Shown: piece after piece, positions 8,409 to 16,219 of the stretch | Layout of the letters: every line of letters starts with the position of its first letter | Position numbering within the stretch: the stretch's first letter is position 1 | Assembly (NCBI GenBank): GCA_963754265.1 | Contig: CAVWFB010000011.1 | Coordinates: 1 to 64,000, forward strand | Source of the DNA: AC-32 sp963754265 | GTDB lineage: Bacteria; Actinomycetota; Thermoleophilia; Gaiellales; Gaiellaceae | Reading direction: 5' to 3' | Length of the DNA: 64,000 nucleotides | Position numbers and translations under genes: made by a program | The notes under the pieces: generated by a model | The model's database searches: none | The model's input: the letters and a program-made list of their open reading frames with translations, nothing else | What the model was told of the DNA's origin: nothing

Positions 8409-9130
8409 GCTTCGGGCGAACCTCCCGCCAGAGCAGATCCGCGTTCGGCAGCAGGAACCCTAGGCAGAGGAGCGGCAGCGCCGGCAGGCCGTCCACGTCC
8501 CACACCGTGGCCAGCGCCATGGTCCCGCCGAGTGAGGCGGTGAGGCAGAGCCAGGTCCAGAACGGCCGCAGGCGGAAACGGGCGCTCGCGCCGAGGAAGA
8601 GCGCGAAGAAGAGCAGGTCGGGCATGCCGAGCTTCGCGCCTCCTTCCTGCGCCGGGGACGGGAAACGTGAACGAGAGCGCCGAGAACACCTCGGGCTTCT
8701 GGGTCACGATCGTCTTCGTCGGGCCACGCCAGACCGAGTACGAGTCGACCCACGGGACGATCACCGCCACCAGCACGACCCAGCTCGCCTCCTCGAAGAA
8801 GTGCAGGAAGCACCACCCGATCGATGTCATCGCGGCGAGCTTCGCGAAGTTCGCGACGGGGCCCGCTCCGGCAGCCTGGAGCAGGATCGCCAGCGCGATG
8901 AAGCCGAGCGCAGCGCAGAAGAGCCACAGCGTCGGCGAACGCCAGAGCGGCAGCGCGAGGTAGACGAGCCCGAAGACCGCCGGGATCAGCACGAAGCAGA
9001 GCCAGGCGATCGCCCACCACAGCGACAGCGCGAACCACCACTGGTGCGTCCCGTAGTAGATCCCGACGGCAGCGGCGAGCGCGACGAACGCCCCCGCGCG
9101 CAGGGCTAGTACGGGGGGAGCTCGGCCCAC
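8392..9130 (-). pseudogene. Presenilin/SPP-like intramembrane aspartyl protease, frameshifted
   Basis: Two adjacent frames on this strand join into one protein of about 245 residues with seven or so hydrophobic segments. The break is near 8654, where one base too many in a CCCC run (as read on the - strand) shifts the frame. Restored motifs are VPWVDSYSVW (Asp near 129), KLGMPDLLFF (Asp near 171) and GLPALPLL. These match the three presenilin/signal-peptide-peptidase hallmarks (D..SV, GxGD, PAL), although GxGD appears as GMPD. The GTG start at 9130 overlaps the end of the upstream UDG-like gene by 25 bp. The family call rests on motif order and membrane topology only. The break may be a sequencing error. 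Confidence 0.55.
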
Positions 9131-9693
9131 CAGGGGCCCAGCGTCTTGAACGCGTTCCAAAACGTCGTCTTGGCGGGTTGCTCGTCGAGGGACTGATCGA
9201 TGTCCGGTACGTACAGCGCCTGGATCGTAGGCGTGAAGCGCTGCAGCTCGCCGAGCTTCGGTTCGAGCGGGTCGGAAAGCGGGAACTCGAGCTCGTTCAG
9301 GAAGGCCAGCGCAGGCTCGCCCATCACGACGACGAGCTTCGGCTGGACGATGTGCAGCTCGCGCTCCAGCCACGGCCGGGCCTCCTCGGCGTCCTCGCCG
9401 GTCGCGAACTTGAGCGCGTTCGTGCCGTAGATCGCCATCGGGTCGACGTGGAGGCGCTGGAGCGACTTCAGCACGGCCTGCCCCGCGCGGCCGTAGAAGG
9501 CGACTCCTTCCTGCACCTCCGCCGGCTGCGGCTCGTGCTTGAGCAGGAAGACGTCTGCGAGCGGATGGCCCGAGCCGAGCACGGGCACACGGCCCTCGCC
9601 CGCGGCACGGCCGATCTCATCCCCGAGCTCGTTGATCTCGGAGATCGCTTTTTGCAGGTACTTCTCGAAGATTTCGTCCGTCACGGCAGGCAA
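9106..9693 (-). CDS. Uracil-DNA glycosylase-fold protein lacking usual catalytic motifs
   Basis: A 195-residue protein with the body of a family 4/5-type uracil-DNA glycosylase: VPVLGSGHPLADVFLL, FYGRAGQAVLKSL, YGTNALKF and PKLVVVMGEPALAFLNEL. The usual GEAPG water-activating motif is replaced by KHEPQPAE. The usual HPS motif near the C-terminus is replaced by VPDIDQS, and the four Fe-S cysteines are absent. It may be a non-catalytic DNA-binding or diverged member. The annotated start is TTG at 9693; a GTG three codons later is equally possible. It follows the GT4-PHP gene in one operon. Confidence 0.7.
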   Translation of the reverse strand: MPAVTDEIFEKYLQKAISEINELGDEIGRAAGEGRVPVLGSGHPLADVFLLKHEPQPAEVQEGVAFYGRAGQAVLKSLQRLHVDPMAIYGTNALKFATGEDAEEARPWLERELHIVQPKLVVVMGEPALAFLNELEFPLSDPLEPKLGELQRFTPTIQALYVPDIDQSLDEQPAKTTFWNAFKTLGPWWAELPPY

Positions 9694-9714
9694 GGGGCTG
9701 GACCCTGTTCTCGG

Positions 9715-11451
9715 CTAGCGCACTCTTTCCTTGGCCTGCGCCGCCCACTTGAGCGACTGCAGGTACAGCAGCGAGCGCGGACGGCGGAGCACCTGGGCGG
9801 TGCGCAGGCTGGCGAGGAAGTCGTCGGGGCCCTCGAAGGCGCGCATCCGCATCGCACCGGTGCCGACCCCCTGGAGGACGTGCGCGTCGGAACCGGCCCC
9901 CATGGTGAGGTCGTACTTGCGCGCGAAGCGCAGCGCCTCGTCGTTGTAGGCCTCGAACAGGAGGCGCGCGTTGTAGACCTCGAGCACGTCGACCTCGGCT
10001 AGGTGCCGGTGGAGGGTCGCCGGCTCGGGGATCGCGTGCAGGCGGTCGAACGGGTGCGGGAGGTAGACGACCCCGCCCTGGGAGCGGATCGCGGCCACGG
10101 TCTCGCCGAACGACTGCCCCCGAGGGATCTCCTCCGAGAGGAAGAGCCCGATCACCTCGCCCTGGTCGGCCGTCTTGACCTCTTCGCCGGGAATCACGAT
10201 CAGGTCGCGGTCGCGGGCGAGCTCGGCCGCCTCGAGCGCGCCGCCGAAGACGTTGTGGTCGGTGACGGCGATCGCGCCCAGCCCCTGGGCCTCCGCGTGG
10301 TCGAGCAGGTCTTCCACCGGGATCTGGCAATCGTGCGACCACGACGTGTGCAGGTGGAGGTCGGCGACGACCCAGTCGCGGTCGGCGAGGGGGTCCACGA
10401 TGCCGGGACGCGCCGCGTGGCGCCTTCCGGTGAGGCCGCGATAGACCTCGTCCAGCTCCTCCGCCACGGCGGCGAAACTCTGGCCCTCGGCCGCCTCCCG
10501 CGCCCGCCGCGCCGCGCTCTCGCGGTAGGTCTCGTCCTCCGCCAGGCGCATCACCTCGGCCGCCGCGAGCTCGGGCTGCTCCTCGACGCCCGGCGGCGAG
10601 ACCACTGCCGCCCCGGCCGCCAGGGCCTCGAGCCGAACGCGATCGAGGCCGTCGAAGCCGGGGACGAAGATCGCCGTCCGGTTCAGGAGCGACGAGCGCG
10701 CCGCGCCGTCGCGGAGCGTTCGCACGTGCGCCCGCCCTCGAAGCGAGCGCGAGATGGTCGGCCGGCCCGCGAGCGGCTTCGTCCGGAGCAGGACGAGCTC
10801 CCAGCCCGGCAGCTGGCGCAGGGCCCGCGTGACGGCCCGATGCAGCGCGCGCTCGCCAGGCCGCCACTCGAACACGACCAGGTTCGCCTTTTCGGCCGGC
10901 CGGAAGAGCTCCGTGTCCACGCCGGCGGAGAGCACCCGGTAATCGCCGGGCAGCCGCACGTTCGCCGCCTCCGCTGTGGCCTCCGAGGTCGCGAGGAGCG
11001 CGTCGATGCGACCCAGGAGCCGCTCGCGCTGTGCCCGGCCGGGCGGGTAGCCGAGGCGCTCGCGCGAGAGGAAGGTCGCGACGGCGAGCGCGTGCGTGTC
11101 ACGCAGCGCCAGGTACGAAAGGCTCGGCAGGCCCGGCTCGAAGCCGTGAACGACGTCGTAGCTGCCGCGGGCGAGCGCGAGCGAGAGGTTGGCGCGGACG
11201 CCGACCGGGACGCCGATCCGGCTCCGGCGCGAGACGGGCATCGCCGGCCCGAGAGCGATCACCTCCTCGCCGCCCCCGTCGAGCAGCGCGCGCCGGCCGG
11301 CGATCAGGTCGGCGGCGCGCGTCGAGGGCGCGAGCACGGTCACCGTGTGGCCGAGAGCGCGCAGCCCGGCCGCGACCCCGGCGACGTGCTCGTTGACGTC
11401 GTGGGGCCGCGACCAGGCGAAGGGGGTGACCAGACAGACGCGCAGGCCCAT
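9715..11451 (-). CDS. Fusion: GT4-like glycosyltransferase plus PHP phosphoesterase
   Basis: A 578-residue two-domain protein. Residues 1-340 resemble a GT4 glycosyltransferase of the PimA type (LRVCLVTPFAWSRPHDVNEHVAGVA; C-terminal donor site GFDGLDRVRLEALAAGAAVV). Residues 360-575 are a PHP metal phosphoesterase with the metal ligands DLHLHT (H366, H368), TDHN (D398, H399), GEEV (E423), LPHPFD (H466) and GSDAH (D522, H524). It lies 27 bp downstream of ino1 in the same direction, so a role in inositol-phospholipid glycosylation is likely. The PHP domain could remove a phosphate from the product or an intermediate. The fusion is unusual and its substrate is not known. Confidence 0.8.
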   Translation of the reverse strand: MGLRVCLVTPFAWSRPHDVNEHVAGVAAGLRALGHTVTVLAPSTRAADLIAGRRALLDGGGEEVIALGPAMPVSRRSRIGVPVGVRANLSLALARGSYDVVHGFEPGLPSLSYLALRDTHALAVATFLSRERLGYPPGRAQRERLLGRIDALLATSEATAEAANVRLPGDYRVLSAGVDTELFRPAEKANLVVFEWRPGERALHRAVTRALRQLPGWELVLLRTKPLAGRPTISRSLRGRAHVRTLRDGAARSSLLNRTAIFVPGFDGLDRVRLEALAAGAAVVSPPGVEEQPELAAAEVMRLAEDETYRESAARRAREAAEGQSFAAVAEELDEVYRGLTGRRHAARPGIVDPLADRDWVVADLHLHTSWSHDCQIPVEDLLDHAEAQGLGAIAVTDHNVFGGALEAAELARDRDLIVIPGEEVKTADQGEVIGLFLSEEIPRGQSFGETVAAIRSQGGVVYLPHPFDRLHAIPEPATLHRHLAEVDVLEVYNARLLFEAYNDEALRFARKYDLTMGAGSDAHVLQGVGTGAMRMRAFEGPDDFLASLRTAQVLRRPRSLLYLQSLKWAAQAKERVR

Positions 11452-11478
11452 CCGCGCGAGTCTAGCCCTGAGCGCGCG

Positions 11479-12621
11479 TCAGGCTTTGGCCTTCGCGGCG
11501 CGCTTCACGGTCTTGCGCGCGTGCTTGCGGATGAACTCCTCCGTCAGGTCACGCGCCTCGTCGTCCGGGTGCTGGACCGGCGGCGACTTCATCAGGTAGG
11601 AGCTCGGCGCTGCGAGCGTTCCCGAGACGCCGTTGTTGAGCGCCAGTTTCGTGAGCCGCACCGCGTCGATCACGACGCCGGCCGAGTTGGGCGAGTCCCA
11701 GACCTCGATCTTCAGCTCGGCGTTCAGCGGCACGTCGCCGAACGAGGTGCCCTCGAGCCGGATGTAGGCCCATTTGCGGTCCTCGAGCCACGGCACGTGG
11801 TCGGACGGCCCGACGTGGATGTTCTTGGCCTCGATCTCGTACGGGACGGTCGACTGGATCGCGTACGTCTTCGAGATCTTCTTCGACTCGAGGCGGTCCC
11901 TTTCCAGCATGTTCAGGAAGTCCGAGTTGCCGCCGAAGTTGAGCTGGAACGTGCGGTCGACCCGTACGCCGCGGTCGTGGAAGATGCTCATCAGGACGCG
12001 GTGGGTGATCGTCGCGCCGACCTGCGACTTGATGTCGTCGCCGATGATCGGCACGCCGGCCTGCTTGAAGCGCTTGTCCCAATAGGCCTCCTTGGCGATG
12101 AAGACCGGCATGCAGTTCACCATCGCGCAGCCGGCGGCCAGGACCTGCTCCGTGTACCACTTCGTCGCCTCCTCGGAGCCGACGGGGAGGTAGTTGACGA
12201 CGACGTCGGTGCCGGTCTCCTTGAGGATTCCGACCACGTCGGCCGTCTCGCCGGGGGCCTTGGTCACGATCTCGGAGAGGTACTTGCCGAGCCCGTCGTG
12301 GGTCATGCCGCGCTCGACGGTAACGCCGGTCTTCGGCACGTCCGAGAACTTGACCGTGTTGTTCGGGTGCGCCCAGATCGCCTCGGACAGGTCCTTGCCG
12401 ACCTTGTCGGTCGTGACGTCGAAGGCCGCCGAGAACTCCACATCGCGGATGTGGTAGCCGCCGAGGTCGACGTGCATCAGGCCCGGCACGAAGTCGTCCG
12501 GGGTCGCGTCCTTGTAGTACTCGACGCCCTGCACGAGCGAGCTCGCACAGTTGCCGACGCCGATCAGCGCCACGCGGACCTTGTCGTCGCTGCGCAGGGC
12601 CTTGCCGTTCGTCGAAGCCAT
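11479..12621 (-). CDS. ino1: Inositol-3-phosphate synthase
   Basis: A 380-residue NAD-dependent enzyme that cyclises glucose-6-phosphate to inositol-phosphate, the first step to phosphatidylinositol. The NAD site VALIGVGNCASSLVQG lies at about residues 17-32. NYLPVGSEEATKWY and DDIKSQVGATITHR (the lysine and surrounding active-site residues) follow, then the C-terminal LNFGGNSDFLNM. The size is that of the short actinobacterial/archaeal type. The ATG overlaps the stop of the PIP synthase gene (TGATG) and is preceded by an AGGAGG ribosome site, so the long upstream extension of the open frame is not used. Confidence 0.95.
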   Translation of the reverse strand: MASTNGKALRSDDKVRVALIGVGNCASSLVQGVEYYKDATPDDFVPGLMHVDLGGYHIRDVEFSAAFDVTTDKVGKDLSEAIWAHPNNTVKFSDVPKTGVTVERGMTHDGLGKYLSEIVTKAPGETADVVGILKETGTDVVVNYLPVGSEEATKWYTEQVLAAGCAMVNCMPVFIAKEAYWDKRFKQAGVPIIGDDIKSQVGATITHRVLMSIFHDRGVRVDRTFQLNFGGNSDFLNMLERDRLESKKISKTYAIQSTVPYEIEAKNIHVGPSDHVPWLEDRKWAYIRLEGTSFGDVPLNAELKIEVWDSPNSAGVVIDAVRLTKLALNNGVSGTLAAPSSYLMKSPPVQHPDDEARDLTEEFIRKHARKTVKRAAKAKA

Positions 12622-13253
12622 CAGTTCCTCCTGAGTTCTCTGCGGACGTGCAGGATTCGTTGTAGGACGGTGAGCCAGGCGGTGGCGGCGAGGAAGTAGA
12701 TCGCCCACTGCAGTCCGCCCCAGGGGGCGAACACCAGCCCGGCGGTGATCACGACCACGCGCTCCGCGCGGCTGCCGAAGCCCACGTCTCCGCGCAGGCC
12801 GAGCAGCTCCGCCTTGGAGCGCGCGTAGGAGACGAGGAAGGAGCCGCCGATCGCGGCGATCGCAAAGGCGAGCGCCACCTCGTTGCCGTGGCGCGAAAAG
12901 ACGAGCGCGACCGCTGTCAGGACGAAGCCCTCGCTGACCCGGTCGGAGATCGAGTCGAGGAAGGCGCCGAAAGGTGTTGCCTTGCCGCCGAAGCGGGCGA
13001 GTGCGCCGTCCAGGATGTCGAGAATCGAGCCGACGACGAACAGGACCGCGGCGCTCCAGTAGACGAGCCACTGGTTGTCGTCGCCGAACCAGATCAGCAC
13101 CGCCGAGGCGGCGCACAAGGTGACGCCGGCCGCCGTGAGCGCGTTCGGCGTCACGCGCGTGCGCGCGAGGCCGCCGATCCAGCGCGCCGCGAGACGGCGA
13201 GTGCCGTCCGTGTAGCCCTGCTTCACCCAGGCGAGCGTTGCCGTGCGGGTCAC
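12621..13253 (-). CDS. CDP-alcohol phosphatidyltransferase, probable phosphatidylinositol-phosphate synthase
   Basis: A 210-residue membrane enzyme that should transfer a diacylglycerol phosphate from CDP-diacylglycerol to inositol-phosphate. It has the full CDP-alcohol motif, D-xx-DG-xx-AR-x8-G-xxx-D-xxx-D, read here as DILDGALAR...TPFGAFLDSISDR (D79, D82, D100, D104 from the GTG used). Several hydrophobic segments surround it. GTG at 13253 is chosen because TAGCGT lies seven bases upstream. Location directly before ino1 identifies inositol-phosphate as the likely acceptor, as in actinobacterial PgsA1. Confidence 0.88.
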   Translation of the reverse strand: MTRTATLAWVKQGYTDGTRRLAARWIGGLARTRVTPNALTAAGVTLCAASAVLIWFGDDNQWLVYWSAAVLFVVGSILDILDGALARFGGKATPFGAFLDSISDRVSEGFVLTAVALVFSRHGNEVALAFAIAAIGGSFLVSYARSKAELLGLRGDVGFGSRAERVVVITAGLVFAPWGGLQWAIYFLAATAWLTVLQRILHVRRELRRN

Positions 13254-13321
13254 GCGGCCCACGCTAGCACCCTCCTCACGCCCTGACCTCTGCACCGTCG
13301 GCGGGCGGCGGGTCTGCGCCG

Positions 13322-14074
13322 TTAAGCGGTTGCGGCGGTCGACCGGCGGCGGCGGAACGGGTTGCGGTAGACCAGAATGAGCGCGATCACCGCGACGACC
13401 ACGCCGGCGACGACGTCGAGCCAGAAGTGGTTGCCGGTCGCCATCACGCTGAACCAGACCCAGGCCGGCCAGAGCAGCCAGATCGCCTTCGCCAAGCGGG
13501 TTCGGCAGACGGAAAAGAGCACGAGACCGACGATCAGCGCGTCCGCCGCGTGCAGGCTCGGCATCGCCGCGTACGGATTGGCGGCGAACTCGATCAGCCC
13601 GCTGCCGTGATTGAGCTGGCCGAAGTTCGAGAGCGTGTCGTCGAAGCCGAGGTCCGGGAACATCCGAGGCGGCGCCGTCGGCAGTAGGACATAACCGATG
13701 AGGCCGATCACGTTCGCGAGCAGAATCGAGTTACGGAACCGCGTGAAGGCCTCGTTCCGGCGCAGGTACACCCAGAGGAGTGCGAGGCCGAGCACGGTGA
13801 ACTCGGAGTTCCAGTACGTCCAGGAGGCAAGCGTCGCCAGCACCTGGGACCCATCGACCAGGCGCTGGAGCGTGAGCTCGAAGAGCGCGTTGGCATGCCG
13901 CTCGATCCCGATCACGTGCAGGCCGTTGTCGAACGCGCGCGGTGGATCGCGGTCGGCGATGCCGCGGGCGACCTGGTACGCGGCCAGGAAGCCGAACCAG
14001 ATCGCGAGCTGGCGCCCGAAGTCCGCCCACCCGCGCGGCAACACTCGGCGACCGACTGAGACGAAGGTACTCAC
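13322..14074 (-). CDS. PAP2-family membrane phosphatase / inositol-lipid enzyme
   Basis: A 250-residue membrane protein with about six segments and the PAP2 signature MPSLHAADALIVG and NHFWLDVVAG, whose two histidines and aspartate form the phosphotransfer site. The subfamily resembles PAP2_3 proteins, which include inositol-phosphorylceramide synthases. That fits its place at the head of an inositol-lipid gene run, so it could dephosphorylate or remodel phosphatidylinositol-phosphate. The GTG start lies six bases after the transcription start expected from a - strand TAAAAT box at 14092-14087. Confidence 0.85.
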   Translation of the reverse strand: MSTFVSVGRRVLPRGWADFGRQLAIWFGFLAAYQVARGIADRDPPRAFDNGLHVIGIERHANALFELTLQRLVDGSQVLATLASWTYWNSEFTVLGLALLWVYLRRNEAFTRFRNSILLANVIGLIGYVLLPTAPPRMFPDLGFDDTLSNFGQLNHGSGLIEFAANPYAAMPSLHAADALIVGLVLFSVCRTRLAKAIWLLWPAWVWFSVMATGNHFWLDVVAGVVVAVIALILVYRNPFRRRRSTAATA

Positions 14075-14124
14075 GAGGAACGGGGAATTTTAACCGTCAT
14101 GTCTGTCGTGCTTCACTCCACAAG

Positions 14125-15081
14125 GTGAAACGCCTGCTGATCCCTGGTATTTCCGCGCTTGCGCTCCTCGCGGCGGGGTGTGGGGGCGGCTCGAGCGGCG
14201 ACCAGCAGGCTGCCGCCCAGGTGGTTCCACCGCTCCCGTCTGCTCGCGAGGTGGCCTGGTTCGGTCAGATGGCTGCGTTCGCCAACGCGGTCAGCGCGCT
14301 CTCGGAGCAGGCCGCGGCGCCCGGGGGCGGAAAGGCGAAGGCGGCGATTCGCGACTGCGGGCCGATCTTCCGCTCTTCGGTCGGGCCGGCGCCGACAGCG
14401 CGTCAGCGCGCAGCGGCGCGGGCGATCCTGGACGCGTGCGGCGAGTTCCGCCGCGGCGACCTCGCCGCGGGAGACCGCGGGCTGAATGACTCCGCCGCGC
14501 ACATCTTCCTCCGCAGCGACGGGCGCTCGCTTCCACGCCGCGGCGGGGTCACGCAGGTGAGCCGGGTGGAGCCGCGCTTCTCTCGCGTCGCTGCCGCGTT
14601 GAGCGGCGTGCCCGGGACGGTCGTGCGCTGCTGGTCGCTGTCCGACTGGTTGGCGCTGATCGCGGAGCGCGGGGCGTACACCGGCGGCGCGGTCGACCTG
14701 CGTGCCGACGGGTTCGTCTCCGAGGCCACGCGCGTGAACCTGGCGCCGCGCATGTGCCGGCGCCTCGTCCGCTTCGTCTACGAGGGTCGCCGTCCGGCTC
14801 GCGGGAAGGCGAAGCTCCAGCTGGCGAACACCGTGCTCACGCTCGGCCACGAGACCGTGCACGTCGCTCCGGGCGGGTCCGAGGCGGTAGCGACCTGCTA
14901 CGGGCTTCAGCGGATACGCCGTGCCGCGGTGTTGCTGGGGGCGCCGCGTGCCTACGCCGACAGCCTGGCGGAGCTGGCATGGACGGGGCTCTATCCCTTC
15001 GGCCTGGCGAAGTACCACTCGCCCGAGTGCCGCGACGGGGGCAAGCTCGACCTGAACCCGGGCAGCCCTGTCTGGCCTTAG
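14125..15081 (+). CDS. Putative lipoprotein of unknown function
   Basis: A 318-residue secreted protein. The N-terminus KRLLIPGISALALLAAGCGG has a lipobox (LAAGC), so it should be anchored to the outer face of the membrane. The rest is not recognised. It contains two cysteine pairs and a TLGHETVHVAPGG segment; the HE-TxH arrangement suggests a possible metal site but is not a standard HExxH. GTG is chosen because it starts the signal peptide directly; the open frame upstream lies antisense to the PAP2 gene. Confidence 0.7.
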   Translation: MKRLLIPGISALALLAAGCGGGSSGDQQAAAQVVPPLPSAREVAWFGQMAAFANAVSALSEQAAAPGGGKAKAAIRDCGPIFRSSVGPAPTARQRAAARAILDACGEFRRGDLAAGDRGLNDSAAHIFLRSDGRSLPRRGGVTQVSRVEPRFSRVAAALSGVPGTVVRCWSLSDWLALIAERGAYTGGAVDLRADGFVSEATRVNLAPRMCRRLVRFVYEGRRPARGKAKLQLANTVLTLGHETVHVAPGGSEAVATCYGLQRIRRAAVLLGAPRAYADSLAELAWTGLYPFGLAKYHSPECRDGGKLDLNPGSPVWP

Positions 15082-15127
15082 CCGCCGATCTGCTTAGGCT
15101 CGCCTGGGTCGACCGGTCATTTCCGAC

Positions 15128-15182
15128 GGACGCCCGGGCAGAAGCCCGCGCGTCCTGAGGCGGCACCGCAAGCGGCGCCTCA
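15128..15182. terminator. Two hairpins between convergent genes
   Basis: Hairpin 1 is a 12-bp stem with one mismatch (15128-15139 with 15144-15155) around an AGAA loop. Hairpin 2 is a 7-bp stem, TGAGGCG (15156-15162) with CGCCTCA (15176-15182), reaching into the moaA stop codon. No T run follows either, so termination would depend on stem strength or Rho. They serve the lipoprotein gene and moaA, which converge here. Confidence 0.55.
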
Positions 15183-16169
15183 GCCGCCGATCTGGCTCAT
15201 CGACCGAGACGCGCGCACGAAGCCCTCGTCGTTGATCTTGTGCTTCAGCTCCTTGTGCCGGACGGCGACGCGTAGCAGGCGCTCGAGCTCCGCGTCCGAG
15301 GCGCCTTCGCGAAGCGGCGTCTTCAGGTCCCATTCCCGCCGCGAGAAGAGGCACGTGCGCAGCTGGCCGTCGGCGGTCAATCGAATCCGGTCGCAGGTCG
15401 AGCAGAAGGGCTCCGAGACGGGATTGACGAAGCCGATCTCGCCGGCGCCGTCGGCGAAGCGGTAGCGGCGTGCGGTCGACGACGGCTTGGCCGGAATCTC
15501 CACGAGCGGCCAGCGCTCCTCGATCAGCGCGCGGATCTCGCCGCCCGTGAGGACGGCGTCGCCGCGCCACGACTCGTCCGCGTCGAGCGGCATGAACTCG
15601 ATGAAGCGGACGACGTACGGCTTGCGGCGCGCGAGCTCGGCCAGCGCCGGCACCTCCTCCTCGGTGAACCCGCGCATCGCGACGCAGTTGACCTTGATCG
15701 GCCCCAACTCGGGGTACCGCTCGGCCTCCTCGAGGCCTGCCAGCACGCGGTCGAGCGCGTCCCGGCGCGTGATCTCCGAGAAGCGAACGTGCGAGAGCGA
15801 GTCGAGCGAGACGTTGAGGCGGCGGAGGCCCGCCTCGACCAGCGGCCCCGCCAGCCGGTCCAGCAGGACGCCGTTGGTGGTCAGCGAGAGGTCGTTCACG
15901 CCGGGGATCGAGGCCAGCTGTGAAACCAGGACAGGCAGATCGCGGCGCACGAGCGGTTCCCCGCCGGTCAGCCGCACCTCCTCGACGCCCATCGCCGCCA
16001 GGACGCGCACGAGCCGCGCGATCTCCTCGAAGCTCAGCAGCTCCTCGCGCTCGAGCCACTCGAGCCCCTCGGCGGGCATGCAGTAGCGGCAGCGGAAGTT
16101 GCACTTGTCCGTCACGGACACGCGCAGGCTCTTGATCTCGCGCCCCCAGGAATCGACGAGCGGCTCCAC
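15180..16169 (-). CDS. moaA: GTP 3',8-cyclase, molybdenum cofactor synthesis
   Basis: A 329-residue radical-SAM enzyme that rearranges GTP in the first step of molybdopterin synthesis. The N-terminal SAM cluster is CNFRCRYC (near residue 23), followed by LTGGEPLVRRDL. The C-terminal substrate-binding 4Fe-4S cluster is FCSTCDRIRLTADGQLRTC. The protein ends in IGG, matching the conserved C-terminal double glycine that reaches into the active site. The GTG start lies six bases after a - strand TAGGCT box. No other moa genes lie in the window. Confidence 0.97.
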   Translation of the reverse strand: MEPLVDSWGREIKSLRVSVTDKCNFRCRYCMPAEGLEWLEREELLSFEEIARLVRVLAAMGVEEVRLTGGEPLVRRDLPVLVSQLASIPGVNDLSLTTNGVLLDRLAGPLVEAGLRRLNVSLDSLSHVRFSEITRRDALDRVLAGLEEAERYPELGPIKVNCVAMRGFTEEEVPALAELARRKPYVVRFIEFMPLDADESWRGDAVLTGGEIRALIEERWPLVEIPAKPSSTARRYRFADGAGEIGFVNPVSEPFCSTCDRIRLTADGQLRTCLFSRREWDLKTPLREGASDAELERLLRVAVRHKELKHKINDEGFVRASRSMSQIGG

Positions 16170-16175
16170 GTGATC

Positions 16176-16181
16176 AGCCTA
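16176..16181 (-). promoter_or_regulatory. -10 box TAGGCT of leaderless moaA promoter
   Basis: Read on the - strand, TAGGCT is followed by six bases and the GTG of moaA. Confidence 0.5.
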
Positions 16182-16207
16182 GCCGAGGTCTTGGCCGCCC
16201 ACGCTCC

Positions 16208-16213
16208 TAGACT
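16208..16213 (+). promoter_or_regulatory. -10 box TAGACT of leaderless EamA promoter
   Basis: TAGACT is followed by six bases and the GTG at 16220. It is separate from the divergent moaA box. Confidence 0.5.
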
Positions 16214-16219
16214 CGCGCG

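Noticed and set aside
10003..12699. An 898-codon open frame on the + strand opposite the GT4-PHP and ino1 genes
   Set aside because: It lies entirely antisense to two clear enzymes, has a biased Arg/Asp/Val/Leu composition and no domain. Long antisense frames are expected at this GC content.
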